Origin: RGIG8775 sp045128735
GTDB lineage: Bacteria > Bacillota > Clostridia > Oscillospirales > CAG-272
DNA length: 64,000 nucleotides
Direction: 5' to 3'
Assembly: GCA_045128735.1 (NCBI GenBank)
Contig: JBGVRT010000100.1
Location: forward strand, 1-64,000
Position 1 is the first letter of the stretch. Every line of letters begins with the position of its first letter. The notes under the pieces were generated by a model. It was not told where the DNA came from, searched no databases, and worked only from the letters and a program-made list of their open reading frames with translations. Positions 29,708-37,202 of the stretch are shown here, in pieces. Made by a program: the position numbers and the translations under genes.

Positions 29708-31101
29708 TCCTTCACCTCCACCTTAAACACCTCATGCGTGCCGTCTCTGAGCTGGCGTTCCTCGTCGCTCATTTCGTAGCCAAGAGATATAAGCCAGTCG
29801 TACAAATTGTCCAACCATATGTTTTCCTTGTGCTTTGGATACTCATTATAAGGTATGTCGTAATAGCTATTTTTCGAATAATTTTCATAGCTCTTAAAAA
29901 TAAGCGCTGGAATCATCTTTGACGGCTTATTTTTAAGAGCCCCCCGAAACTGCTCTCTTAACAAGTCATAGTTTTCAGTCGGAACTTCACCTATAAATTC
30001 AAGTATTGACCTTTTATCAATACCATACATATATCCGCATAGGTTAGCCTCAAGCACCCCAACCGCTCCGAGTAACACCTTCTCTCGATTCTTGGCGTTC
30101 ATTACAAGCCCCTTGGCAAACTCGCTACGTAGTTTCTTTGCAGTATCAGTCATTGCTTCCAATCTACCCTTGCGTTCATTTATGTCCTTCTCGCGCTCAA
30201 TTTCTTTCTTGGAACGCTTCACCGCCGCAGGCTTTGTCGCCTTCTTGTAAACCGACACACTATCACGCCAATAGGCGTTTACGTAATACCAAAGCGGCTC
30301 ATTTTGATATTTCTTGGGAATAATAGATTCACCGTCCTTGCGCTCTTTGCCGACTTCAATATCCTTTACGAACTCGTATTTGGAACTGTATTTATCGTCT
30401 GTCGACATCTCTTTTGCACCTAAAGCCTTAAGCGCATTAACCACCGGTGGAAGCTTCTCAAGGAACTTCTCTTCCTTTACAGCGTTCTCAACTGTATTGG
30501 CAAAATTATGCGTACCAATAAACTTCAGCACCTCATTGCGCTTCTTTATGCTCTTAATCTGCGCCAGCTTCTCAAAATCAGACATTGTGATCTGACGTTC
30601 CGAGACCTCTTTGAGGGTATTGGCGTTCAGCTTTGCCATTTCAAGACGATGCTTAACAGTTTTTTTAGAAAATCCCGTCTTTTCGGCAATCCCCTCTACC
30701 GTGTCGCCCAAGTCCATCATCATTTGAAATCCTTGAGCTTGCTCGAATGCCGTCAGATCAACGCGCTGTATATTCTCAAGTAGCATCGTTGATACCTGTT
30801 CCTTGTAGTCCATATCCACAACAGCGCAAGGCAAAAACTCAACCCCTGCCTCTATTGCCCCCGCGCGGCGGCGGTGACCGATAATAACCGTGTAACCGCC
30901 GGGAATAACCTCGCGTGAGCCTGCCTCGTAGTGCCCGGGCACAACAGTCAGATTCTGCATAATGCCCTTCGCCTTTATGCTGTCGGCAAGCTCCGTCACG
31001 TCCCCCACGTCCTTTCGCGGATTGTCCGGGTGCGGATAAAGCTCCGAAATAGGTAAATAAACTATCTCTTTTACGTTGTCACCTGTCATTACGTTTGTCA
31101 T
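29704..31101 (-). CDS. ParB/RepB-like nuclease-domain protein
   Basis: 465 residues. The N-terminus is a ParB/Srx-like domain: ISELYPHPDNPRKDV, then LADSIKAKGIMQNLTVVPG and GHRRRAGAIEAGVEFLPC, followed by ENIQRVDLTAFEQAQGF. A helix-turn-helix (VEGIAEKTGFSKKTVKHRLEM) comes next. The C-terminal half is helical and unrecognised. No ParA partner is present, so a role in plasmid-style partition is unlikely; such lone phage ParB proteins may bind DNA for replication or transcription. The ATG at 31101 overlaps the preceding stop codon (TAATG); a GTG at 31119 is an alternative. Confidence 0.8.
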   Translation of the reverse strand: MTNVMTGDNVKEIVYLPISELYPHPDNPRKDVGDVTELADSIKAKGIMQNLTVVPGHYEAGSREVIPGGYTVIIGHRRRAGAIEAGVEFLPCAVVDMDYKEQVSTMLLENIQRVDLTAFEQAQGFQMMMDLGDTVEGIAEKTGFSKKTVKHRLEMAKLNANTLKEVSERQITMSDFEKLAQIKSIKKRNEVLKFIGTHNFANTVENAVKEEKFLEKLPPVVNALKALGAKEMSTDDKYSSKYEFVKDIEVGKERKDGESIIPKKYQNEPLWYYVNAYWRDSVSVYKKATKPAAVKRSKKEIEREKDINERKGRLEAMTDTAKKLRSEFAKGLVMNAKNREKVLLGAVGVLEANLCGYMYGIDKRSILEFIGEVPTENYDLLREQFRGALKNKPSKMIPALIFKSYENYSKNSYYDIPYNEYPKHKENIWLDNLYDWLISLGYEMSDEERQLRDGTHEVFKVEVKE

Positions 31102-31412
31102 TACTTTCTCTCCTCCCACAAACTATGCTTTTCACACTCGATACAGCGCGCTTCCTCCGCCATCCTGTCCTCATACCTGCAGGTGGCGCACCGCCTCACC
31201 GACTCTTTAACTCCCCCAATCGTAGGGACAGGCGTCCTCGACTGTCCGCTTAACTCCTCCAGCTTGTCCGCAAGAGCCAAAAGCAACATACTTGTACAGT
31301 CATAGTCACCGCCCTTGAACGTACAATTGACACACGCGTTTCCCGTCAAATCACCGACACAGCCGCGCGCTGTGTCTATAAGCTCTCCGATGCTCAATTT
31401 TTCCTTTTCCAT
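31101..31412 (-). CDS. small Cys-rich phage protein
   Basis: 103 residues beginning MEKEKLSIGELIDTARG. Cys pairs CVNCTFKGGDYDC and CATCRYEDRMAEEARCIEC suggest two small metal-binding knuckles. The start follows a leader ending AAAGGAAAATACATATG-like that also precedes the gene at 35676-35828. It is coupled to the ParB-like gene by TAATG. Function unknown. Confidence 0.65.
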   Translation of the reverse strand: MEKEKLSIGELIDTARGCVGDLTGNACVNCTFKGGDYDCTSMLLLALADKLEELSGQSRTPVPTIGGVKESVRRCATCRYEDRMAEEARCIECEKHSLWEERK

Positions 31413-31440
31413 ATGTATTTTCCTTCCTTTTTCTTTGTTA

Positions 31441-31653
31441 TTACTTAAACCGCTCCACATCCTCAACCTTGGCGCGCACAATGCACTCACTGCGCCCCCT
31501 GCCATCGTCTCTGATGCGGATAAGCTCCAATGACGGAACGTCGCGCCCGTCCACCTTCTCAACCCGCATAGCCTTGATGCGGTCGAATACCAACCCGTCC
31601 CACCGCACCTCCACCTGCTCGTCATACGCTAACCTGGCTTCTTCAAGTGTCAT
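31441..31653 (-). CDS. small phage protein of unknown function
   Basis: 70 residues beginning MTLEEARLAYDEQVEVRWDG, mostly beta, many Arg. The start overlaps the end of the truncated frame at 31643-31729 (ATGACACTTGA), which suggests coupled translation. No family recognised. Confidence 0.6.
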   Translation of the reverse strand: MTLEEARLAYDEQVEVRWDGLVFDRIKAMRVEKVDGRDVPSLELIRIRDDGRGRSECIVRAKVEDVERFK

Positions 31654-31729
31654 TCCGCTGCCCCTTGTGCTTCGCCTCCCTGTATCTCCGCACAATCTCC
31701 TCATTTGTCATCTGCATCTTTACTGCCAT
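31643..31729 (-). pseudogene. truncated copy of the N-terminus of the gene at 33199-33603
   Basis: 28 codons beginning MAVKMQMTNEEIVRRYREAKHKGQ, then a stop. The DNA 31657-31744 matches 33531-33618 in 86 of 88 bases, including the ribosome site. It is a duplicated gene head whose body has been replaced by a different gene; it may now act as a leader peptide for the next one. Confidence 0.75.
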
Positions 31730-32355
31730 TTTCCCTTTTCCTCCAATTCTTCAATATAGCACCAACTCTGTGGCGGTCTTGTGATTTCGTGTGTAGGCAT
31801 TGGATAGCCGTTTTCGTCGATATAAGCTTTGACATTATAAGAACGAAACCCGCTCAACTCTTTCGGCTTGTCGTAAATCACAAGATTGGATATGCGCCAA
31901 GCGTAACAGTTTTTTCTTTTTGCGTAAGAGTGCATTTCCTCTTCGGTTAAACGAGCCATTCTGACAAGGCTCTTTGCGTATTCGTGGACGTTTCCTGCCA
32001 ACAAACTCCACGACGTTGTTGCGACATTAAACAGCGGAGTTATTTCGTCGCACACAAACTCGCCTATGACTTTTCCATTGAGGAAATTGCTTTCGTCGTA
32101 CTGTCCGCTCCAATCTCCCATCAACTCAAAGCCATCACCGAATTTTATTTCGCCTGTTGGCAAACGGTATAATGTATCGCTTGTCGCATATATGCCGCCA
32201 CCGATGCTGAAATGCTCCTTTGCTTTTGTGCAATAGATATAGCACTTAAAAGGCGTTTCAAGCTTGGGCTTGGTCTTTCGCACCTCAACCGTCTTTTTGC
32301 CCAATGCAATAAACTCGCACCACTTCGGTTGAATAGATATCAATACAGATTTCAT
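31720..32355 (-). CDS. ASCH-domain protein
   Basis: 211 residues. The opening MKSVLISIQPKWCEFIALGKK, followed by TVEVRKT and later KVIGEFVCDEI, is the ASCH (PUA-like) domain frequent in phage early regions. These domains bind RNA or modified nucleotides; some are ribonucleases or base-modification readers. The C-terminal part (SELSGFRSYNV region to WCYIEELEEKGK) is also typical of the phage version. It overlaps the neighbours by a few bases. Confidence 0.8.
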   Translation of the reverse strand: MKSVLISIQPKWCEFIALGKKTVEVRKTKPKLETPFKCYIYCTKAKEHFSIGGGIYATSDTLYRLPTGEIKFGDGFELMGDWSGQYDESNFLNGKVIGEFVCDEITPLFNVATTSWSLLAGNVHEYAKSLVRMARLTEEEMHSYAKRKNCYAWRISNLVIYDKPKELSGFRSYNVKAYIDENGYPMPTHEITRPPQSWCYIEELEEKGKWQ

Positions 32356-32690
32356 CCCTTACCCCGCTCTAATTCCGAACCGCCTTTCATCTTCGGAGCT
32401 TCGGGAAGTGGCATCCAATGGGTGACTTCTCCGTTTCCACCTACCCAGAATTTTGTTCCGTGGCTCGGATAGATGCAGAAAACGTCAAAAAGCATCTTGT
32501 TTTTATCGGTATAAGTTAAATATGTTCCCTCTTTGTCAGGCAACCTCTCGTCAACGCTTATCCACTGACCTTGATTTTCCAATCTATCAGCCGCTTCATC
32601 GAGGAGAAGTTTGTAGTCTGGGTCATAAGTTCTATCAAATAACGAACTTCCTGTGCTGCGAAGTATTTTCGCTAATTGTTTGTTAGTCAT
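32352..32690 (-). CDS. DUF551-domain phage protein
   Basis: 112 residues. The segment WISVDERLPDKEGTYLTY, then VTHWMPLPEAPK, is the DUF551 signature, common in phage genomes and of unknown function. An N-terminal helical part with LLLDEAADRLE is also usual in these proteins. It overlaps the ASCH gene by four bases. Confidence 0.8.
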   Translation of the reverse strand: MTNKQLAKILRSTGSSLFDRTYDPDYKLLLDEAADRLENQGQWISVDERLPDKEGTYLTYTDKNKMLFDVFCIYPSHGTKFWVGGNGEVTHWMPLPEAPKMKGGSELERGKG

Positions 32691-33018
32691 AGTTTACTCC
32701 TTTCATCTTCGCTCCGCAGTTGGGACAGAAATTTGTAAGTCTCGGCTCTCTAAAATCATCAACGGACGCACATTCTTCGCATTCCGAACAAATATAAGTA
32801 CAATAAATTTCGGAATATACCCACTCCCCCCGCGCACTGCTCCCCTCGCTCTGCTTTCGGTAGCCAGCGTTGTAGAGATATTGCGCAATCCTCATAAAGT
32901 GCGAATCAGTCATATCCGCTCCATGTACAGCGGCAAATGCAAGGTCGAGGCCATCAATAGCAACACCGCTCTTGAATATATCTTTCGCCATCTCCTCAAT
33001 CTGCTCTCTTTCGGTCAC
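32683..33018 (-). CDS. phage zinc-ribbon protein
   Basis: 111 residues with a GTG start at 33018. The GTG forms a GTGA overlap with the upstream stop codon, which decides the start. A helical first half (REQIEEMAKDIFKSG, YLYNAGYRK) is followed by a zinc ribbon: CSECEECASVDDF, then FCPNCGAKM. This layout recurs in clostridial phage early operons; function unknown. Confidence 0.7.
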   Translation of the reverse strand: MTEREQIEEMAKDIFKSGVAIDGLDLAFAAVHGADMTDSHFMRIAQYLYNAGYRKQSEGSSARGEWVYSEIYCTYICSECEECASVDDFREPRLTNFCPNCGAKMKGVNYD

Positions 33019-33212
33019 CCTTCCGCACCGCCTTCCTGTGTTTCCTCTTTCTCCCACGCCTCAAAAGCCTCGTCGACCGTGGCGCATTCGGGCGTCTCAT
33101 GCCCGCAATAATTGCACCGCAGCTGTACCCCCCTGCGCGTTCCGTCCTCGCGTATGATTACGAGAATAGGCTCACCTTCGCCGCACGCACGGCATAACTT
33201 ATCCCTCTGCAA
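33015..33212 (-). CDS. small zinc-finger protein, Lar-like
   Basis: 65 residues: CRACGEGEP near the start, then VQLRCNYCGHETPECATVDEAFEAWEKEE. Two CxxC knuckles and a C-terminal EAxxAW pattern resemble Lar-type restriction-alleviation proteins and related phage zinc fingers; the assignment is by pattern only. It overlaps the next gene by four bases. Confidence 0.6.
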   Translation of the reverse strand: MQRDKLCRACGEGEPILVIIREDGTRRGVQLRCNYCGHETPECATVDEAFEAWEKEETQEGGAEG

Positions 33213-33603
33213 CGCACTTACCTCCTGTCATTCTGTCAAGTATCTCTAACTTGTACTTGTATTCCGCCGAAACACGCTCCCACTCGGCAGTGAACTCACG
33301 GTATTCCCTCTCAAGCTTTTCCTTGAGGAATAAAAGCGCCTCGTTCGTAATAGCCGCCTCCTCGGTGATACGCTTTGCCGCCTCGTGCGTCTTTACCTCT
33401 TTCTTTATGCGCTTTATGTTGTTCTCACCCGTGTATCTCGAAAATGCCTTCCTGGGAATACCTCCCTTAACAAGAATCTCGATAATAACCTCCTTGGAGC
33501 AAACGTTAAGATCGGCAAGCACGCCAATCTGCTGCCCCTTGTGCTTCGCCTCCCTGTAGCTCCGCACAATCTCCTCATTCGTCATCTGCATCTTTACTGC
33601 CAT
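33199..33603 (-). CDS. early phage protein with N-terminal MTNEEIVRSYREAK motif
   Basis: 134 residues starting MAVKMQMTNEEIV at 33603, with GGAGG before it. The middle (IGVLADLNVCSKEVIIEIL) looks like a small helix-turn-helix, and the C-terminal half is a charged coiled coil. Its first 22 codons and leader are duplicated at 31657-31744. Function unknown, perhaps DNA-binding. Confidence 0.65.
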   Translation of the reverse strand: MAVKMQMTNEEIVRSYREAKHKGQQIGVLADLNVCSKEVIIEILVKGGIPRKAFSRYTGENNIKRIKKEVKTHEAAKRITEEAAITNEALLFLKEKLEREYREFTAEWERVSAEYKYKLEILDRMTGGKCVAEG

Positions 33604-33625
33604 TTTCCCTTTTCCTCCGTTTCTC

Positions 33626-33817
33626 TTAAAAATCGGGATGTAAAATCGTATCAATCTGCTCCTTAAGCCTTGTGTTTTCGGCTTCAAGTGCCGCGTTCTT
33701 GTCCTTAAGCTTCTTGATTTTGTCACTAAGCGAATTGTACGCCTTGCCAAACTCGCAGTCCTGGCAATTACCCTTATCCCAGCAATGCCTTCGCGCAGGA
33801 CAACTCTTGCACACCAT
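33626..33817 (-). CDS. small Cys-rich coiled-coil protein
   Basis: 63 residues. CKSCPARRHCWDKGNCQDCEF forms a Cys cluster, followed by a leucine-zipper-like coiled coil (LSDKIKKLKDKNAALEAENTR). It may be a metal-binding dimer. The next gene ends three bases away. Function unknown. Confidence 0.6.
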   Translation of the reverse strand: MVCKSCPARRHCWDKGNCQDCEFGKAYNSLSDKIKKLKDKNAALEAENTRLKEQIDTILHPDF

Positions 33818-33820
33818 ATC

Positions 33821-34048
33821 TCATTCCTCCGTGTATTTCTTTTTGAGTTCTGCATACCTCTTTCTTCGCATATTCGGCATCGGCTTTACAATCACACACC
33901 CTTGCTCACTCAAAGCCTTTGCCACCTTATCGTTGTTGACTATATCTCCCATACCACCGACCACGCCAAAATCTTGCACTCCGTTGATGATACAAAGTAA
34001 CTGTTCATAGTCCGTTAATTCGGGGTCTTTGTATTTATGTTCGGTCAT
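33821..34048 (-). CDS. small phage protein, tail duplicated with 34229-34603
   Basis: 75 residues starting MTEHKYKDPELTDYEQLLC. The C-terminus AELKKKYTEE repeats that of the gene at 34229-34603, and the DNA there shares 25 identical bases (33826-33850 and 34240-34264). No family recognised. Confidence 0.6.
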   Translation of the reverse strand: MTEHKYKDPELTDYEQLLCIINGVQDFGVVGGMGDIVNNDKVAKALSEQGCVIVKPMPNMRRKRYAELKKKYTEE

Positions 34049-34232
34049 TGTCTACCCTCATGTTCCAAGCTTCTATTTCCTGTTGCTCGCTTGAGTGCAT
34101 TTCTGTAAAAGAACTACAAAAACAAATACCAACGGGCTTTGAAATATGAAATATAAAATACTCGCCACAGCAATATCCGATTTCCGGCACTTCGCCGCAT
34201 TGGTGGCACGGCTTTAATTTAGCTCTATTCAT
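34035..34232 (-). CDS. Lar-like restriction-alleviation family protein
   Basis: 65 residues from the ATG at 34232. LKPCHQCGEVPEIGYCCGEYF, later CFCSSFTEM and EIEAWNMR, match the layout of Lar-family proteins (CxxCG, a second Cys pair and a terminal AxxxWN), which in coliphages ease type I restriction. Here the family name is supported by pattern only. It overlaps both neighbours by 4-14 bases. Confidence 0.65.
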   Translation of the reverse strand: MNRAKLKPCHQCGEVPEIGYCCGEYFIFHISKPVGICFCSSFTEMHSSEQQEIEAWNMRVDNDRT

Positions 34233-34603
34233 CCCTCTCCCTCCGTGTATTTCTTTTTGAGTTCGGCAATTTCGTGTAAACAATATTTGAAAGCGCCATT
34301 ACGAAAATCAATCATTTCAATTTGTCTATCGTTATAAGCAAATTTTCTTTCTTTTCTCCAACCATCAATTGCTTTCTTGAGAAATAACTCAATCTCCTCA
34401 AAAATCTCCCTCGCAACCTCGCTCTTTGGTGCGACATCGGCGGTGGCAAGAGTTTCCGCAAAGGATATAGCAGACTTCAAACCGAGTTCGGTGCCATAAG
34501 CAACACTTTTTCCGTTTGCTCTGCCATTAAACACGGGTTCACACGCCTTGATTTCATCCTTGAGATGCTCTATCAGTTTATCCGCATCAATATATCGTGC
34601 CAT
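34229..34603 (-). CDS. phage early protein with RYIDADKLIE N-terminus
   Basis: 124 residues from the ATG at 34603. The N-terminal ARYIDADKLIEHLKDEI is widespread in Firmicutes phage early regions. The rest is helical (VAREIFEEIELFLKKAIDGW). The function of this group is not known. A GTG at 34612 is an alternative start. Confidence 0.7.
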   Translation of the reverse strand: MARYIDADKLIEHLKDEIKACEPVFNGRANGKSVAYGTELGLKSAISFAETLATADVAPKSEVAREIFEEIELFLKKAIDGWRKERKFAYNDRQIEMIDFRNGAFKYCLHEIAELKKKYTEGEG

Positions 34604-34604
34604 A

Positions 34605-34784
34605 TCACTCACCGCCTTTCTCTTCTTCTGCTAATGCGTTTCTAACCACAGAGAAAAACATATCCCAACCTTTTTCAAGTCCTTTAATGTATGCTTCTTT
34701 TTCTGTGCGAATTTCGTTTTTTAACACTTCAAGTTTTTGGGTGTACGCTTGTCTTTCTATTTCATACAACTCATTTCTCGTCAT
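34605..34784 (-). CDS. small helical phage protein
   Basis: 59 residues from the ATG at 34784: MTRNELYEIERQAYTQKLEVLK, then a charged helix and WDMFFSVVRNALAEEEKGGE. Probably a single long coiled coil. It overlaps the preceding gene by 14 bases. Function unknown. Confidence 0.55.
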   Translation of the reverse strand: MTRNELYEIERQAYTQKLEVLKNEIRTEKEAYIKGLEKGWDMFFSVVRNALAEEEKGGE

Positions 34785-35013
34785 TGTTAGCACCGCCTTT
34801 CTCCCGTAAATATAACCCGCAATATCCGCGGTCAACTCGATAAAATGCGATGGGCTCTTCACCTTCTTTTACTGGCATCTTTATCTTTTCACATCTTGTT
34901 TTTGATAAATAGATGTCAGATACCTCGGCATAGGTGCTCTTGTCGTACATCGGCAGCCCCGTTGATCTGCAATATGCTGCTGTATACCATCCATACCCAT
35001 TTATTTTCCGCAT
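34771..35013 (-). CDS. small phage protein of unknown function
   Basis: 80 residues with MRKINGYGWYTAAYCRSTGLPMY at the start and aromatic-rich beta segments (FYRVDRGYCGLYLREKG). GGAGGGG precedes the ATG. It overlaps both neighbours slightly. No family recognised. Confidence 0.6.
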   Translation of the reverse strand: MRKINGYGWYTAAYCRSTGLPMYDKSTYAEVSDIYLSKTRCEKIKMPVKEGEEPIAFYRVDRGYCGLYLREKGGANNDEK

Positions 35014-35261
35014 TTATATCCCCTCCAAATCCTATCTTGCGGACGGTACTTCTCAACTCGATCAGAGCTTTTCACAAGCACATTAAGAGTGTTATCGCTT
35101 GGAAAAATACAAACCACGTGCATCTTGTTTATGGGATCATCGCGCTTGATGCCGCGAACATTGCCCGCGTATATCCTGTTTTCATCAATCCTTTTCCCCA
35201 TATCATCAATGCAGATATCCTCATCTCTGTCCATCACATGAAGTAATTGAGATAGCCTCAT
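35001..35261 (-). CDS. small phage protein of unknown function
   Basis: 86 residues. The start MRLSQLLHVMDRDEDICIDD and the central basic beta segment are not linked to a known family. GGAGAGGGG lies before the ATG. It overlaps the next gene by 13 and the preceding one by four bases. Confidence 0.6.
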   Translation of the reverse strand: MRLSQLLHVMDRDEDICIDDMGKRIDENRIYAGNVRGIKRDDPINKMHVVCIFPSDNTLNVLVKSSDRVEKYRPQDRIWRGYKCGK

Positions 35262-35686
35262 TTCCCTATCCCCCTCTCCAGGTTCGCCCTGAAAAACTCA
35301 TCCACGTCAAAGCTTTGGGCTTTAATAGAGGCAGCACCCGCAACGGAGGGATTTCTTCGTGCTGCCTCCGCCCACTCAAGTATCACCGCAAAGTGGTCCT
35401 TAAATTTGTAATTCTTCTGATAGAGCTTGTACGATAGATCGGCAATCCGCGCCGCCACCTCAGCTGCCCCCAACTGTTCCTCAAGCTCCCTGACCCCAAC
35501 GTCAGAGAGCATCACGTTCTTGTAAGGCCCGCGCCCTACCTTTACGGGCAGACTCCCCTTGACGGGCGATACCGACACAAGCCGCACACCGCCCAAGCCC
35601 TCAAAGCACATAGCCACCTGCTCGCATATGCCACGAATGTCCTCCGAGTCAGTAACGTCGGCAACAAAAGTCAACTTAATCTGCAT
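35258..35686 (-). CDS. phage protein of unknown function
   Basis: 142 residues from the ATG at 35686. A ferredoxin-like N-terminal part (MQIKLTFVADVTDSEDIRGIC) is followed by a helical region (LEEQLGAAEVAARIADLSYKL, DHFAVILEWAEAARRNPS). An in-frame upstream ATG at 35701 is less likely. The start lies inside the end of the small membrane gene. Confidence 0.6.
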   Translation of the reverse strand: MQIKLTFVADVTDSEDIRGICEQVAMCFEGLGGVRLVSVSPVKGSLPVKVGRGPYKNVMLSDVGVRELEEQLGAAEVAARIADLSYKLYQKNYKFKDHFAVILEWAEAARRNPSVAGAASIKAQSFDVDEFFRANLERGIGK

Positions 35687-35828
35687 CGTCGTCGTCCTCA
35701 CCTACGTAGCCGCGGTTTATAATGCCGTCGCGCTCACCCGCCTTCAGTTCACTCGCTATGTGAACACAACCGATTATAAGCAGAGCAAACCCCGCCATTC
35801 CTAAAATCGCCGTTATTAAACTTCCCAT
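35676..35828 (-). CDS. small single-pass membrane protein
   Basis: 50 residues. One hydrophobic helix (ITAILGMAGFALLIIGCV) is followed by a charged tail ending in GEDDDDAD. The ribosome site AAAGGAAAATACAT is followed directly by the ATG. It overlaps the next gene by 11 bases. Function unknown; early phage membrane peptides sometimes act in exclusion or host takeover, but nothing here shows it. Confidence 0.6.
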   Translation of the reverse strand: MGSLITAILGMAGFALLIIGCVHIASELKAGERDGIINRGYVGEDDDDAD

Positions 35829-35845
35829 ATGTATTTTCCTTTCTT

Positions 35846-36070
35846 TTACTTGTGCTCAATGTCCCTCAAAAGAATAACCTTCTTGTCAAAGTTGCTAACC
35901 GTTCCCCTTATAAGTAACCTCTTGGGGTAAAGCTTTACCGTGTGCGCCTCGGGCGCACCGAAATACGCCGTGTATAACGCACATCTGACTACTCCGTCCA
36001 TAGCCCAGACCTCGCGCGCCCGCGAGTTTATGTAGTCGCCCCAAACGTACCTGATGCGTCCCTCTGCCAT
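35846..36070 (-). CDS. small phage protein of unknown function
   Basis: 74 residues starting MAEGRIRYVWGDYINSRARE, mostly beta with Arg and aromatic residues, ending KKVILLRDIEHK. GGAGG stands before the ATG. No family recognised. Confidence 0.6.
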   Translation of the reverse strand: MAEGRIRYVWGDYINSRAREVWAMDGVVRCALYTAYFGAPEAHTVKLYPKRLLIRGTVSNFDKKVILLRDIEHK

Positions 36071-36079
36071 AACTTCCTC

Positions 36080-36331
36080 CTATTTCTTTTTCCCGGTAGT
36101 GCGCTTGCTGTTCCGCGTCTTGCGCATAAGCCCGCCCGCAAAGGTCTTAACCTCCGAGGAGGCTATCGCCTCGCAAGCAGCAGCCTTCACCGCCCCCACC
36201 GTCGCTGACGTCTCCGCATCCTCCATAAGCCCCACCGCGCCAAAATGCTTGCGCTTCTCTGCATACACGGGCGTGGGCGAAAGATGCTTCTCCACAATTT
36301 CCATTATGCTTTTGCCGTAGTCAATGGCCAT
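36080..36331 (-). CDS. small phage protein with basic tail
   Basis: 83 residues: a helical start (YGKSIMEIVEKHLSP), an Ala-rich middle and a very basic C-terminus (MRKTRNSKRTTGKKK) that may touch nucleic acid. AAGGAGG six to seven bases before the ATG decides the start, although it overlaps the previous gene by 28 bases. Confidence 0.6.
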   Translation of the reverse strand: MAIDYGKSIMEIVEKHLSPTPVYAEKRKHFGAVGLMEDAETSATVGAVKAAACEAIASSEVKTFAGGLMRKTRNSKRTTGKKK

Positions 36332-36558
36332 TTTTTCAGACCTCCTTGCTGTATTTCTTCTGAAGCCTCAACAGCTTCAAGTGAAACTCCGGTAAACTCG
36401 CAAAACTTCGCGGGGCTGATATAATAGCTGTATTTCCCACCGCTGATTTTTACGGCGTAACCGAAATTCAATATTCCCTGTTGTAAGCCCACACGAACAA
36501 ACTGAGGGTTTACCCCCATATAGCGTGCCGCCACCTCAACCGATAAATTCTTTATCAT
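36304..36558 (-). CDS. excisionase-like helix-turn-helix protein
   Basis: 84 residues. LSVEVAARYMGVNPQFVRVGLQQGIL is a MerR/excisionase-type winged helix-turn-helix, followed by KYSYYISPAKFCEFTG. Proteins of this pattern are common in clostridial phage early operons and may direct excision or act as regulators. The direct partner would be the integrase at 41025-42110. Confidence 0.7.
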   Translation of the reverse strand: MIKNLSVEVAARYMGVNPQFVRVGLQQGILNFGYAVKISGGKYSYYISPAKFCEFTGVSLEAVEASEEIQQGGLKKWPLTTAKA

Positions 36559-36561
36559 AAT

Positions 36562-36906
36562 TTACCTCCTGCGCGGCTTAGTAGGATTGATAACCCACTT
36601 GCCCGCGTTCGCCAGCTCCTCACGCGCCATATTGCCGCGTATTCGGTTGGCTATCGCATCGGTCGCCTTCTTTACACCGTCAAAGAATATAAGCTCCTCG
36701 CGCGCCTCCCGCACAAGTGCCTTCACGTCCTTGTACTGCTCCCTCTCCTCGTCCGAAAGATTGCTCTTTCCAACCGAAAGCACGTACTCGTCAAAATCCT
36801 CAAGATTCTTCTCCGACTCAAGTACCGCCTTCTTCGCATCCTCGTACCACTTAAGCGCGTGCGCCTGCTCCCCGTCTAAAAATTTCCTAAGCTCAACTCT
36901 GTTCAT
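36562..36906 (-). CDS. phage helical protein of unknown function
   Basis: 114 residues from the ATG at 36906, which has AAGGAGG nine bases ahead. Long charged helices (DAKKAVLESEKNLEDFDEYV, YKDVKALVREAREELI) end in a basic tail NPTKPRRR. No family recognised. A longer reading (36942) would run into the repeat element. Confidence 0.6.
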   Translation of the reverse strand: MNRVELRKFLDGEQAHALKWYEDAKKAVLESEKNLEDFDEYVLSVGKSNLSDEEREQYKDVKALVREAREELIFFDGVKKATDAIANRIRGNMAREELANAGKWVINPTKPRRR

Positions 36907-36928
36907 AATTAAATCCTCCTTCTTTTTT

Positions 36929-36985
36929 GCCTCCCTTGTCAAAGGGAGGGTGGACCGGCTTTGCCGGTGGAGGGATCCCCCTCCT
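36929..36985. repeat. dispersed clostridial repeat element with two hairpins
   Basis: CCTCCCTT-GTCA-AAGGGAGG and ACCGGC-TTT-GCCGGT, followed by GGAGGGATCCCCCTCC. This resembles a short dispersed element I recall from gut Clostridia genomes. It abuts exactly the stop codon of the frameshifted gene at 36984. A related copy is at 28279-28314. Confidence 0.65.
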
Positions 36986-37195
36986 AATTTTGCTGATTCA
37001 AAAATATTATCGCCAACTCCTCAAGCGTAATCCCCAGCGCGCACGCCACGTAATACCCCACCCGAAGATTCGGCACATTACGCCCCGCGCACCAATGATC
37101 AACAGCCTCTCGGTAACACCAACCTTCTTAGCAAGCTCCCTCAAGGTCATTCCCCGGGACTTCACCAATTCCTTAAACGTCTGCAATTTTGCCAT
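36984..37195 (-). pseudogene. frameshifted XRE helix-turn-helix gene
   Basis: The frame from the ATG at 37195 reads MAKLQTFKELVKSRGMTLRE, continuing to GVTER. After about 37105 the protein continues only in another frame: VDHWCAGRNVPNLRVGYYV, ending LAIIFLNQQN. One missing base in the codons after GVTER would restore an XRE domain of about 70 residues. It is either a real inactivation, a programmed shift or an assembly error. Confidence 0.75.
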
Positions 37196-37202
37196 ATTTC
37201 TC

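Noticed and set aside
29704..31101. plasmid-type partition system
   Set aside because: Only a ParB-like protein is present; there is no ParA gene and no visible cluster of parS-like dyads.
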